Shown one piece after another: positions 7,711-16,593 of a stretch of DNA of 64,000 nucleotides. Numbering within the stretch: the stretch's first letter is position 1; the number at the start of each line of letters is the position of its first letter. Source of the stretch: Donghicola sp041224595 (GTDB lineage: Bacteria; Pseudomonadota; Alphaproteobacteria; Rhodobacterales; Rhodobacteraceae); assembly GCF_041224595.1 (NCBI RefSeq), contig NZ_JBGFGN010000132.1, positions 1 through 64,000 of the forward strand, in the 5' to 3' direction. The position numbers were made by a program, and so were the translations under genes. Below the pieces are notes generated by a model that did not search any database, was not told the DNA's origin, and saw only the letters and a program-made list of their open reading frames with translations.

Positions 7711-9846
7711 TTACTTATCACCCGAAGCATGAAGGCGGCTTGCATCGCGGCAGCGGGAGATTTCCGCTACATCACTGTCCGCTTGTAACGCCGTCATGAC
7801 ACGGTGGAGGTGTTCCACATCCTTGAGGTCGACATCAACCATCAGTCGGTAAAAATCAGGTTTGCGATCAAGGAAGTGAAGGTCAGAGATATTCGCTTTC
7901 TGCTCGCCGATCAGCGTACAGATGCGCCCCAGCACGCCCGCGTCATTGCTGATCGTGAGATCGAGCGAGACCGAATACTTGGCCGGATGCTCGCCGCCGT
8001 GCCAGTAGATGTCCATCCAGCGGCCGGTTTGGTCCTCGAACTCGGCCAAAGCCTCGCAATCAATGGCGTGTACCATGACGCCCTGCCCGCGGGTCGTAAT
8101 GCCCACGATCCGTTCACCCGGAACAGGCTGACAGCACGGCGCGAGCGTAAAGCTCCGTCCGGGTTCAAGGCCGATCACAGCGCGTTTCGGCTCAACCTCG
8201 GCAGAGGTGTTGAGCTTCAGGTTGGGGTAGATCGCGGCGACAACTTCGGTTCCCGTGATTTCTGCGCTGCCCAGACGCGCCAACAACTCTTCGCCGTCGG
8301 GAATACGCAGAGCGGTCGCGGCAGTAGACAGCGCCTTGTCAGTCGCCTTTTTGCCGACATGTTCAAACGCAACGCGAGCCAGCTCGCGGCCCAGCTTGAT
8401 AAAGCGTTCACGATCCTCGGCACGCAAGGCACGGCGGATCGCCGATTTCGCGCGGCCGGTGGCGACGATGTCGATCCAAGTGGCCTGGGGCGTCTGCCCT
8501 TCGGCCGTGATGATCACAACGCTTTGGCCGTTTTTCAGGCGGGTCCATAAGGGCACGCGCAGACCGTCGACCTTGGCCCCGACGCAAGCGTTCCCGATCC
8601 GCGTGTGGATCGCGTAGGCAAAGTCAATCGGCGTCGCGCCTTTGGGCAGCTTGATCACTTCGCCCTTGGGCGTGAAACAGAACACCTTGTCGGTGTACAT
8701 CTCCAGCTTCACCGCCTCGAGGAAGGCGTCGTGATCGTCATCCTCTTCGAAGCGTTCGGTCAGGCTGGCCAGCCATTTCGCGGGATCCACGGCAAACGGG
8801 TTCCCGCTGCGCACACCGTCTCGGTAGGACCAGTGCGCGGCCACGCCAGTTTCCGCCACATCATGCATCTGACGGGTACGGATCTGCACCTCGACCCGGC
8901 GACCATCGCGTCCCGACACCGTGGTGTGGATCGAGCGATAACCGTTGGATTTCGGCTGACTGATGTAATCTTTGAACCGGCCGGGAACCGCACGCCAGCG
9001 CTGGTGGATCGCCCCAAGCGCGCGATAGCAATCCTCTTCGGACTCGGTAATGATGCGGAAACCATAGATATCGGACAGCCGGCTAAAACCCTGATCCTTG
9101 GCCTGCATCTTGCGCCAGATCGAATAGGGCTTCTTGGCGCGGCCAAAGACCTCGGCCTCGATCTCTTGCTTTTCCAAGAGGTTGCGCATGTCACCGGTAA
9201 TCCGATGCACCACATCGCCCGCCTCTTTGTGCAGCATGACAAAGCGGCGCATGATGCTGGCACGCCCTTCGGGGTTCAGCACGCGGAAGGACAGATCCTC
9301 TAGCTCTTCGCGCATCCACTGCATGCCCATACGGCCTGCCAGCGGCGCAAAGATTTCCATGGTCTCGCGGGCTTTCTGCGCCTGTTTTTCCGGGCGCATG
9401 GCCTTGATCGTCCGCATGTTATGCAGACGGTCGGCCAGCTTGACCAGAATCACGCGCAAGTCCTTGGACATCGCGATGAAGAGCTTGCGAAAATTCTCAG
9501 CCTGCTTTGTCTCGGTCGAGGACAGCTGAAGATTGGTCAGCTTGGTGACCCCGTCGACCAGATCAGCCACTTCTTGGCCAAAGCGCTCTGCAATCTCTGA
9601 ATAGGTGGATTTGGTGTCTTCGATCGTGTCGTGCAGGAGCGCGGTGATGATCGTCGCGTCATCCAAACGCTGCTCGGTCAGGATCGCCGCAACCGCAACG
9701 GGGTGCGTAAAGTAGGGCTCGCCCGAGTGGCGGAACTGCCCGTCATGCATAAGGCGGCCATAAACGTAGGCCGCCTCGATCAACTCGGCATTTGTTTTCG
9801 GGTTGTAGTTACGGACCAGGGCAACCAGGTCTTGCGCTGCAATCAT
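7711..9846 (-). CDS. Bifunctional (p)ppGpp synthetase/hydrolase (RelA/SpoT)
   Basis: A 711-residue long RSH protein that makes and degrades the stringent-response alarmone. The hydrolase HD domain is intact: THPVAVA (H48), LLHDTIEDT (H72, D73) and VKLADRLHNMRT (D139). The synthetase domain (about 265-335) has YGFRIITESEEDCYRALG and SNGYRSIHTT. A TGS domain follows (about 395-455) and an ACT domain closes the protein (about 630-705). Both activities are therefore expected. Alphaproteobacteria usually carry one such enzyme, named rel, rsh or spoT. It is directly downstream of rpoZ, as in many Proteobacteria. Confidence 0.96.
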   Translation of the reverse strand: MIAAQDLVALVRNYNPKTNAELIEAAYVYGRLMHDGQFRHSGEPYFTHPVAVAAILTEQRLDDATIITALLHDTIEDTKSTYSEIAERFGQEVADLVDGVTKLTNLQLSSTETKQAENFRKLFIAMSKDLRVILVKLADRLHNMRTIKAMRPEKQAQKARETMEIFAPLAGRMGMQWMREELEDLSFRVLNPEGRASIMRRFVMLHKEAGDVVHRITGDMRNLLEKQEIEAEVFGRAKKPYSIWRKMQAKDQGFSRLSDIYGFRIITESEEDCYRALGAIHQRWRAVPGRFKDYISQPKSNGYRSIHTTVSGRDGRRVEVQIRTRQMHDVAETGVAAHWSYRDGVRSGNPFAVDPAKWLASLTERFEEDDDHDAFLEAVKLEMYTDKVFCFTPKGEVIKLPKGATPIDFAYAIHTRIGNACVGAKVDGLRVPLWTRLKNGQSVVIITAEGQTPQATWIDIVATGRAKSAIRRALRAEDRERFIKLGRELARVAFEHVGKKATDKALSTAATALRIPDGEELLARLGSAEITGTEVVAAIYPNLKLNTSAEVEPKRAVIGLEPGRSFTLAPCCQPVPGERIVGITTRGQGVMVHAIDCEALAEFEDQTGRWMDIYWHGGEHPAKYSVSLDLTISNDAGVLGRICTLIGEQKANISDLHFLDRKPDFYRLMVDVDLKDVEHLHRVMTALQADSDVAEISRCRDASRLHASGDK

Positions 9847-9870
9847 TCCAGTTAGCCCTGTATCGGCAAG

Positions 9871-10227
9871 TTACTTCTGACCCTGAGCTTCCATCAGAGC
9901 GCGCAGCAGCTTCTCTTCGGACATATCGTCGTCCTGCGGCTTGTCAGCAGTTTCCGCGCCCATGAGCAGAGCCATCGAATCATCTTCGGGCTCATCAACT
10001 TCAATCTGGGTCTGGTTCGATTCAATCATGCGCTCACGCAGCGAATCAGCCGACTGGGTCTCTTCTGCGATCTCGCGCAAGGCAACGACGGGGTTTTTGT
10101 CGTTATCACGCTCAACAGTGAGCGACGCACCAGCAGAAATCTCGCGTGCCCGATGGGCAGCAAGCATCACCAGATCAAAACGGTTCGGAACCTTGTCGAC
10201 GCAGTCTTCAACGGTAACGCGGGCCAT
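9871..10227 (-). CDS. rpoZ: RNA polymerase omega subunit
   Basis: A 118-residue protein with the omega signature: MARVTVEDCVDKVPNRFDLV, then AAHRAREIS and PVVALREIAEE. Omega aids assembly of beta' into RNA polymerase and in many Proteobacteria contributes to a ppGpp site; the adjacent rel gene fits that link. The acidic tail after about residue 80 is longer than in E. coli omega, as is common in alphaproteobacteria. Confidence 0.97.
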   Translation of the reverse strand: MARVTVEDCVDKVPNRFDLVMLAAHRAREISAGASLTVERDNDKNPVVALREIAEETQSADSLRERMIESNQTQIEVDEPEDDSMALLMGAETADKPQDDDMSEEKLLRALMEAQGQK

Positions 10228-10263
10228 GGGATCTCCACTTAGCAGGATGTAGAAAGCGCTTAT

Positions 10264-10866
10264 TTATACGGGCTCAGGGTAATTTACAACCCGTGTTCCG
10301 TCGATCGCGCGCACAGTGTCCACCTCTGACGCAGGCAAGGCCGCGCAGAGCGCGCGGGCCGACTGCTTGAGAACCGGATGCACCCATTCCGGAGCAATAT
10401 CACAAAGGGGGACCAACACAAATGCACGATCCTGGACGCGTGGATGCGGCAGAATCAGTTGCTCGGGCGCATCAACGCGCTGTGCCTCTGGCGCCAAATT
10501 CCTCCACTTTTCGTAAGTTTTCACGTCTGGAAGCACAAGATCTGCGAACGAAATCAGATCGATATCGATTACGCGTTCGCCCCAACGAATGACCCGTTCA
10601 CGCCCAAATTCCGCCTCTATTTGGTGGCAGGTCTGCAAAACTTGCTGCGCCGAGAGTGTGGTCTTTGCGATAATTGCACTGTTAACGAAGTCTGCACCGA
10701 TTCCAGCCGGAAAGGCCGGCGTAAGGTAGAATTTCGATACTGATACTGGAAATATATGGCTTTGCCTTAAAATACTGGCTACTTTGACTTGCAACTCGAT
10801 AGATTTTTTAACATCAGGTTCCTGGTTGCCCCCCAATGAGAAAATGACTTGATTATACTTTTTCAT
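10264..10866 (-). CDS. folK: 2-amino-4-hydroxy-6-hydroxymethyldihydropteridine diphosphokinase
   Basis: HPPK pyrophosphorylates 6-hydroxymethyldihydropterin in folate synthesis. The 200-residue protein has the N-terminal FSLGGNQE loop, the ERVIDIDLISF metal-binding segment and PHPRVQDRAFVLVPL. It is longer than the common 160-residue form because of a segment between the DID motif and PHPR. Its 5' half is noticeably AT-rich compared with neighbours. It heads the operon toward rpoZ and is divergent from the NYN-domain gene. Confidence 0.92.
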   Translation of the reverse strand: MKKYNQVIFSLGGNQEPDVKKSIELQVKVASILRQSHIFPVSVSKFYLTPAFPAGIGADFVNSAIIAKTTLSAQQVLQTCHQIEAEFGRERVIRWGERVIDIDLISFADLVLPDVKTYEKWRNLAPEAQRVDAPEQLILPHPRVQDRAFVLVPLCDIAPEWVHPVLKQSARALCAALPASEVDTVRAIDGTRVVNYPEPV

Positions 10867-10895
10867 ATATGCCCACGCCCGAATTGATGAACTCT

Positions 10896-10913
10896 CTCAA
10901 CTTGAGTTCTCAA
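10896..10913. promoter_or_regulatory. Alternating inverted half-sites between folK and NYN gene
   Basis: CTCAA (10896-10900), TTGAG (10902-10906) and CTCAA (10909-10913) form two overlapping inverted repeats in the AT-rich divergent intergenic region. This could be an operator controlling folK, the NYN gene, or both. No cognate regulator is recognisable. Confidence 0.3.
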
Positions 10914-10994
10914 GACAACAGCTTAATTCATTCTAAGATGCAGATGTAAGACCACTCACCTTCAGAACGCATCTCATAATTGAAAGGAATTTTT

Positions 10995-11564
10995 ATGTTC
11001 TACAAGGACGAGCGATTGGCTCTGTTCATTGATGGATCGAACCTCTACGCGGCCGCGAAGTCGCTGGGCTTCGACATCGATTACAAGCTCCTTCGCCAGG
11101 AATTCATGCGCCGCGGCAAATTGCTGCGTGCCTTCTACTACACCGCTCTGCTCGAGAACGACGAATACTCGCCGATCCGTCCACTGGTCGACTGGCTGCA
11201 TTACAACGGCTTCTCCATGGTCACCAAACCGGCCAAGGAATACACCGACAGCCAAGGCCGCCGTAAGGTCAAGGGCAACATGGACATTGAGCTGACCGTA
11301 AACGCGATGGAACTGGCACCCCACGTCGACCACGTGGTTCTGTTCTCTGGCGATGGCGACTTCCGTCCGCTGGTCGAAAGCCTGCAGCGTCAGGGCGTTC
11401 GTGTTTCGGTCGTATCGACCATCCGCAGCCAGCCCCCGATGATCGCTGACGAGCTCCGCCGTCAGGCAGACAACTTCATTGATCTGAGTGATCTGAAAGA
11501 AGTGATCGGTCGTCCCCCGCGCGAAATGCCCGACCGTTTGGACGACAACTCCAAAGACCACTAA
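10995..11564 (+). CDS. NYN-domain (LabA/DUF88-like) protein, putative nuclease
   Basis: A 189-residue PIN-like NYN-domain protein. FIDGSNLY places D13 and N16, KGNMDIELTV places D97, and FSGDGDFRPLV places D120 and D122, the usual acidic set of NYN nucleases, which act on RNA in characterised members. I chose ATG 10995, with a GAAAGGAA ribosome-binding site upstream, over the in-frame ATG-less extension from 10980. It stands alone, divergent from folK. Confidence 0.88.
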   Translation: MFYKDERLALFIDGSNLYAAAKSLGFDIDYKLLRQEFMRRGKLLRAFYYTALLENDEYSPIRPLVDWLHYNGFSMVTKPAKEYTDSQGRRKVKGNMDIELTVNAMELAPHVDHVVLFSGDGDFRPLVESLQRQGVRVSVVSTIRSQPPMIADELRRQADNFIDLSDLKEVIGRPPREMPDRLDDNSKDH

Positions 11565-11759
11565 CTTCTGACGACGTGCCCACCGCGCCGTCAGAGCTAA
11601 CCACTGTACGAGTATCGGCCCCGAGGACACTGCACCACTCACACCGCAGGCATCCAGACGGGGCCCATCCCCCCTTCATCACGATCTCTGGCCCGCCAAT
11701 TGCGAAGGCGCCCCCCATGCATTAGGTCTGGGGCAAGTATGCATGACAGGACGGTAGGT

Positions 11760-12710
11760 ATGACCAAGCCACAGCTGACCATCTATCTCGCAGCCCCCCG
11801 CGGATTCTGCGCCGGTGTGGACCGCGCCATCAAGATTGTCGAAATGGCGATCGAGAAGTGGGGTGCGCCGGTCTATGTCCGTCACGAGATCGTGCACAAC
11901 AAGTTCGTCGTCGACTCCCTGCGGGACAAAGGCGCTGTCTTTGTCGAAGAACTGCACGAATGCCCCGACGACCGCCCCGTGATCTTCTCGGCACACGGTG
12001 TACCCAAATCCGTGCCCGCCGCCGCTGCCAAACGCGAGATGGTGTTTGTCGATGCCACCTGCCCGCTGGTCAGCAAAGTCCACATCGAGGCCGAGCGCCA
12101 TTATGAAAACGGCCTGCAAATGATCATGATCGGTCACGCAGGCCACCCAGAGACTTTGGGCACCATGGGCCAACTGCCCGAGGGCGAAGTGCTGCTGGTA
12201 GAAACAGTGGATGACGTCGCCAAGGTCGATGTCCGCGACCCGTCCAAGCTGGCCTTTGTCACCCAGACCACCCTGTCGGTCGATGACACCATCGACATCG
12301 TGGCGGCCCTGCGCGACCGTTTCCCTGCGATCGTCGGCCCCCATAAAGAAGACATCTGTTACGCCACCACCAACCGCCAAGAAGCGGTCAAAGCCATCGC
12401 ACCGGACTGCGATGCCCTTTTGGTTGTTGGCGCTCCGAACTCTTCGAACTCCAAACGACTGGTCGAAGTCGCTGCCAAGAACGGCTGCAACTATGCTCAG
12501 CTTGTGCAGCGTGCGACGGAAATTGACTGGCGCGCCTTGGGCGAGATCCGCAGCCTTGGCATCACCGCTGGCGCTTCGGCCCCAGAGGTTCTGGTGAACG
12601 AAGTCATCGACGCCTTCCGCGAGCGTTTCGACGTCACAGTCGAGATGGTGGAAACGGCCAAAGAGAATGTCGAATTCAAAGTGCCTCGCGTCCTGCGCGT
12701 GCCAGCGTAA
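11760..12710 (+). CDS. ispH: 4-hydroxy-3-methylbut-2-enyl diphosphate reductase
   Basis: IspH is the [4Fe-4S] enzyme that makes IPP and DMAPP in the last step of the non-mevalonate isoprenoid pathway. The 316-residue protein has the three cluster ligands C17 (PRGFCAGVDRA), C101 (DATCPLVSKVH) and C200 (KEDICYATTNR). ATG 11760 gives the canonical start; an in-frame ATG at 11739 would add seven residues. Between the NYN gene and ispH are about 195 bases with an inverted repeat (TCTGACG 11567-11573, CGTCAGA 11589-11595) lacking a T-run. Confidence 0.97.
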   Translation: MTKPQLTIYLAAPRGFCAGVDRAIKIVEMAIEKWGAPVYVRHEIVHNKFVVDSLRDKGAVFVEELHECPDDRPVIFSAHGVPKSVPAAAAKREMVFVDATCPLVSKVHIEAERHYENGLQMIMIGHAGHPETLGTMGQLPEGEVLLVETVDDVAKVDVRDPSKLAFVTQTTLSVDDTIDIVAALRDRFPAIVGPHKEDICYATTNRQEAVKAIAPDCDALLVVGAPNSSNSKRLVEVAAKNGCNYAQLVQRATEIDWRALGEIRSLGITAGASAPEVLVNEVIDAFRERFDVTVEMVETAKENVEFKVPRVLRVPA

Positions 12711-12812
12711 TTCACTTCAATCTACATGATCTGGCTCAAAGACCAGCGGCGTGAAACCGCTAGGGAGTGAACTAATTTCAACGGCCAACGGCCGCACTGA
12801 TTGGAGTTAGTT

Positions 12813-13268
12813 ATGACCAGAATCCCTTTGCCCGCCCTCATCTTAGGTTTTGCAGGCGTTATCCCCTTTGCGTGGGGCGCAGCCTGTATCCTGTACCCTG
12901 AACTGAATGAATGGAGCCTGATGACCTTGGGCTCGCGCATGTCTGCGCCGTACATCCAGCTGTCCTATGGCCTGATCGTGCTCTGTTTCATTTCGGGTAT
13001 TCTTTGGGGCTTCTCGGCCACGGTCGAGGATGACACCCTGCGCGCCTATGGCCTTGGCCTGTCGTGCCTGCCGACCATCTGGGCCTTCTTCATGGTTGGG
13101 GATGGCACCATGAATTCCGCGATCAACCTGATTGTCGGTTTCGTCGCCCTACTGGCGCTCGACGTTTATTACAATTATCTGGGGATGAACCCGAAGTGGT
13201 GGCTTCAGTTGCGCATCGTGCTGACCATCCTTGTTGTCATCTGCCTAGGAATTACAGCTTTTGCCTGA
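12813..13268 (+). CDS. DUF3429 domain membrane protein
   Basis: A 151-residue protein with about five hydrophobic segments, matching the DUF3429 family (PFAWGAACILYPELNEW near the start). Function is unknown. ATG 12813 follows a GGAG ribosome-binding site. Its end overlaps the TTG start of rnhA by eight bases. Confidence 0.82.
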   Translation: MTRIPLPALILGFAGVIPFAWGAACILYPELNEWSLMTLGSRMSAPYIQLSYGLIVLCFISGILWGFSATVEDDTLRAYGLGLSCLPTIWAFFMVGDGTMNSAINLIVGFVALLALDVYYNYLGMNPKWWLQLRIVLTILVVICLGITAFA

Positions 13269-13713
13269 ACTATACGCCTACACCGACGGAGCATGCAGCG
13301 GAAACCCCGGTCCCGGAGGCTGGGGCGCCCTGTTACAGGCAAAGTCCGGTGAAGACGTGGTAAAGGAACGCGAGCTCAAAGGCGGCGAGACCGAGACGAC
13401 CAATAACCGCATGGAACTCTTGGCCGCGATCAACGCGCTGGAGGCGCTAGAGCGTCCCAGTGCAATCACCGTGGTGACCGACAGCGCCTATGTCAAAGGC
13501 GGCATCACCCAGTGGATGTTCAGCTGGAAAAAGAACGGCTGGAAGACCAGCACCAAGAAACCGGTCAAGAACGAAGACCTGTGGCGCCGCCTCGACGAGG
13601 CCCGCCTCAGGCACGAAGTGAAATGGGAATGGGTCAAGGGCCACGCAGGCCACCCCGAAAACGAGCGCGCCGATGAACTGGCCCGTGCGGGCATGGCCCC
13701 TTTCAAGAAATGA
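13261..13713 (+). CDS. rnhA: Ribonuclease HI
   Basis: RNase HI cuts the RNA strand of RNA-DNA hybrids. The 150-residue protein has YTDGACSGNPGPGGWG (D9), TTNNRMELLAA (E52), TDSAYV (D74) and ENERADELA (D138), the complete DEDD set, with the conserved His at WVKGHAGHPEN. The start is TTG 13261 with AGGA about nine bases upstream; no ATG or GTG is available. Overlap with the preceding gene suggests translational coupling. Confidence 0.96.
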   Translation: MPELYAYTDGACSGNPGPGGWGALLQAKSGEDVVKERELKGGETETTNNRMELLAAINALEALERPSAITVVTDSAYVKGGITQWMFSWKKNGWKTSTKKPVKNEDLWRRLDEARLRHEVKWEWVKGHAGHPENERADELARAGMAPFKK

Positions 13714-14333
13714 CAGCGACCTACGCCCTCGATCTAGCCGCGGTGTTTGTCTTCGCCCTGTCCGGCGCACTTGTTGCGAGCCGTCAGCAGCTGGACCCTG
13801 TCGGATTTGGCTTTGTCGCCTGCCTGACAGCGGTTGGCGGCGGCACGGTTCGAGATGTACTCTTAGACCGGAACCCTGTGTTCTGGATCGCGGATCCGAT
13901 CTACATTCTGGCCGCTCTGCTCGCGGCGGCCTTGGTCTTCCTGATCGCGCCGCAGCTAGAAAGCCGTTATTCCGCTATCCGCTGGCTGGATGCTGTGGCG
14001 TTGTCTTCGGCGGTCGTCGCTGGCGTCTCTGCCGCGCATGACGTCCAGCAAGGACCGATGATTGTCACGATAATGGGTATGATTACGGGCTGTTTCGGGG
14101 GCCTAATGCGCGATGTGGTATGTAATGACGTGCCGCTCGTTCTACGTCACGGAGAGCTCTATGTGACCGCCGCGCTCGCGGGCTCGGTCACTTCGGCCCT
14201 GCTGTCGCTCATCATTGCCGATCCGTTGATCTACCTGTCCGCAGGCGCGGCAGCGACCTTTGTCGTTCGCGGGGGGAGCCTACTGTTCGGATGGAAGCTC
14301 CCGAATTACCGGCACCGCCCCCCGCGCCAGTAA
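13710..14333 (+). CDS. Trimeric intracellular cation (TRIC) channel family protein
   Basis: A 207-residue membrane protein with two three-helix repeats, each carrying a glycine-rich loop and Arg-Asp: AVGGGTVRDVL and CFGGLMRDVV. This is the UPF0126/YadS family, bacterial homologues of TRIC potassium channels. ATG 13710 overlaps the rnhA stop by four bases. Confidence 0.9.
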   Translation: MTATYALDLAAVFVFALSGALVASRQQLDPVGFGFVACLTAVGGGTVRDVLLDRNPVFWIADPIYILAALLAAALVFLIAPQLESRYSAIRWLDAVALSSAVVAGVSAAHDVQQGPMIVTIMGMITGCFGGLMRDVVCNDVPLVLRHGELYVTAALAGSVTSALLSLIIADPLIYLSAGAAATFVVRGGSLLFGWKLPNYRHRPPRQ

Positions 14334-14336
14334 ACC

Positions 14337-14573
14337 CTAGCGGCGGAAATGCGTCGGGACGATGATCAGCGCCCCGATAGAGGCGATGATGGCGTTCAGG
14401 CCAGGGCTGCGAAATCCGATGCCGAACATGATGGTCACGAAGTAGAATAGAAACGCGCCGCCCACGCAGATCACGATGGACGGCAGATAACCATTGCGCG
14501 TGAAGCCCGAACGCTCGGACACGTAGCCCACAATCGCTGCGATCACTACGGTGCCGATCAATACGGGAAACAT
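14337..14573 (-). CDS. Small hydrophobic membrane protein
   Basis: A 78-residue protein with three hydrophobic segments (about 3-18, 30-52 and 60-75) separated by short polar loops. I do not recognise a family. It lies three bases downstream of fmt on the same strand, so it is probably the last gene of the def-fmt operon, and converges with the TRIC gene three bases away. Confidence 0.7.
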   Translation of the reverse strand: MFPVLIGTVVIAAIVGYVSERSGFTRNGYLPSIVICVGGAFLFYFVTIMFGIGFRSPGLNAIIASIGALIIVPTHFRR

Positions 14574-14576
14574 CGC

Positions 14577-15491
14577 TTACTCCGACCCTAGTTTTTCGCC
14601 TGTTTCAATGGGCCATCCGCGCAGAAAAGTGTCAGTGTCCTGAGCGCCCTTGCCCGCGCGCTGCGCCTTGGTGATGCGGACTGCGCCCTCTGCGCAGGCA
14701 ACGGTCAGCGCAGGTCCGATCACAGTGCCAGCATCGCCCTGCCCCTCGGCCAGTTCGGCCGCCAGCAGTTTGATCCGCTCGCCCTTGTGTGTGGTCCACG
14801 CACCGGGAAAAGTTGCAAGGCCGCGGATCTGGCGGCTGATCTCAATCGCAGGCTTGGCCCAATCGACGGCGGCTTCGGCTTTGTCGATTTTCGACGCGTA
14901 CGTAACGCCATCTTCGGGCTGAACTTCCGGCGTTAGAGTTTCGAGCGCCGAAAGAGCTTCAACAATACATTCCGCGCCCATGCTGGACAGGCGGTCGTGC
15001 AACTGATCGGTTGTCTCGGTCTCGCCGATCGGAGTTTCTTTGCGCAGCAAAACGGGACCAGTGTCTAGACCAGCCTCCATCTGCATGATGCAAATGCCAG
15101 TGGCCGCGTCGCCCGACATGATTGCGCGATGGATCGGTGCAGCCCCGCGCCAACGCGGCAGCAAAGAGGCGTGGATGTTCAGGCAGCCCTTAGCGGGCGC
15201 GTCCAGAATAGCTTGGGGCAGGATCAGGCCATAGGCCACAACCACCGCAATATCGGCATTCAGCGCTGCAAATTCCGCCTGCTCTTCCGCGCGTTTCAAG
15301 CTGACGGGATGGCGGACGGGCAGGCCCAAGGCTTCGGCGCGTGCATGGACGGGGGTTGGGCGGTCCTTCTTGCCGCGACCCGCAGGGCGGGGCGGCTGGC
15401 AGTAGACGCAAACAACCTCGTGACCCGCCTCGACCACTGCATCCAGCACCGGAACCGAGAAATCGGGCGTGCCCATGAAAACAACCTTCAT
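14577..15491 (-). CDS. fmt: Methionyl-tRNA formyltransferase
   Basis: Fmt formylates initiator Met-tRNA with 10-formyl-tetrahydrofolate. The 304-residue protein has catalytic N105, H107 and D143 in LNIHASLLPRWRGAAP and MEAGLDTGP, and the C-terminal anticodon-side domain. ATG 15491 overlaps the preceding deformylase-like gene as ATGA. Pairing with def is classical, since Def removes the formyl group Fmt adds. Confidence 0.97.
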   Translation of the reverse strand: MKVVFMGTPDFSVPVLDAVVEAGHEVVCVYCQPPRPAGRGKKDRPTPVHARAEALGLPVRHPVSLKRAEEQAEFAALNADIAVVVAYGLILPQAILDAPAKGCLNIHASLLPRWRGAAPIHRAIMSGDAATGICIMQMEAGLDTGPVLLRKETPIGETETTDQLHDRLSSMGAECIVEALSALETLTPEVQPEDGVTYASKIDKAEAAVDWAKPAIEISRQIRGLATFPGAWTTHKGERIKLLAAELAEGQGDAGTVIGPALTVACAEGAVRITKAQRAGKGAQDTDTFLRGWPIETGEKLGSE

Positions 15492-15979
15492 TGGAACTTC
15501 CTCGATTTCCGCACCAGCATGTCGCGTTTCACCTTGGATAGGTAGTCGGTGTAGAGCTTGCCATTCAGGTGGTCGATCTGGTGCTGCACGCTGGTTGCCC
15601 AAAGGCCCACAAAATCCTTTTCCATCGTCTCGCCGTTTTCATCCATGTAGCGAACGGTGACCGCCCGAGGACGCTCAATCCGCGCCGACACTCCGGGCAG
15701 GTGCGGGCTGGCCTCTTCGTGCTCGCGCAGTTTCACCGAGGCGTGCAGGATTTCGGGATTCGCCATCCGCACGGCCTGACCACGTTCATCGCTGGCATCC
15801 ACCACGATCAAGCGCTGCAAGACACCGATCTGGTTAGCACCCAGCCCAACGCCGGGCATCGCTTCCATAGTGTCGATCATGTCCTGCCAGATTGCGCGGA
15901 TTTCGTCGGTGATCTCTTCGACCGGCGCGGCGACTGTGCGAAGACGCTTGTCGGTATAGGGCAGTGTCTTGCGTCTCAC
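15488..15979 (-). CDS. Peptide deformylase-like protein with degenerate active site
   Basis: A 163-residue member of the deformylase fold placed between def and fmt. The three family motifs are altered: GIGLAAPQ becomes GVGLGANQ (43-50), EEGCLSIP becomes EEASPHLP so the metal-binding Cys is Ser (S91), and HEIDH becomes HQIDH so the catalytic Glu is Gln (Q134). The two metal-binding His (H133, H137) remain. Ordinary deformylase activity is therefore unlikely. It overlaps both neighbours by four bases. Regulatory or ribosome-binding roles are guesses. Confidence 0.9.
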   Translation of the reverse strand: MRRKTLPYTDKRLRTVAAPVEEITDEIRAIWQDMIDTMEAMPGVGLGANQIGVLQRLIVVDASDERGQAVRMANPEILHASVKLREHEEASPHLPGVSARIERPRAVTVRYMDENGETMEKDFVGLWATSVQHQIDHLNGKLYTDYLSKVKRDMLVRKSRKFQ

Positions 15980-16494
15980 GAACGGGCCCGCTCTTTCTTC
16001 AACTTCATGGACTTGCGTGTGATCATCTGGCGCTTCATCGGGCCAAGGTAATCAATGAACAGCTTGCCGTTCAGGTGGTCGATCTCGTGCTGCACGCAGG
16101 TCGCCCAGAGCCCATCGAAATCTTGTTCCTGCAAGTTCCCATCGCGGTCCAGCCAGCGCACCTTGACCTCTTTGGGGCGTGTGACTTCGGCAAACTGGTC
16201 GGGGATCGACAGGCAGCCCTCTTCGTAGACGTTCGTGTCGTCCGAGTTCAGAATGACCTCGGGGTTGAACATCACCATCGGCTGAGGTGCTTCTCCATCC
16301 TCTTTGACGCAATCCATGACGATCACGCGATCCATCACACCGATCTGCGGTGCGGCCAGCCCGATGCCGGGCGCATCATACATCGTTTCCAGCATATCGT
16401 CGGCCAGCTTGCGCAGGTCGTCCGAGATGTCGGGCACGGGGGCACATACCTTTTTCAGGCGCGGGTCGGGGTGGATCAGAATGGGGCGTATCAT
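15976..16494 (-). CDS. def: Peptide deformylase
   Basis: Def is the metalloenzyme that removes N-formyl groups from nascent proteins at the ribosome exit. The 172-residue protein keeps all motifs: GIGLAAPQ (43-50), EGCLS (92-96, Cys94) and HEIDH (136-140, Glu137). It heads the def / deformylase-like / fmt operon and diverges from the PatB gene across 99 bases that hold no recognised site. Confidence 0.97.
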   Translation of the reverse strand: MIRPILIHPDPRLKKVCAPVPDISDDLRKLADDMLETMYDAPGIGLAAPQIGVMDRVIVMDCVKEDGEAPQPMVMFNPEVILNSDDTNVYEEGCLSIPDQFAEVTRPKEVKVRWLDRDGNLQEQDFDGLWATCVQHEIDHLNGKLFIDYLGPMKRQMITRKSMKLKKERARS

Positions 16495-16593
16495 AAAAAT
16501 TCATCTAGGCGATGGGGGCGGATCGCGCAACGCCCCTTGCGTCCGCAAAACACCGCGATAGCCTGCCGGCAGGACTAAAAAAGGACGCACCCC

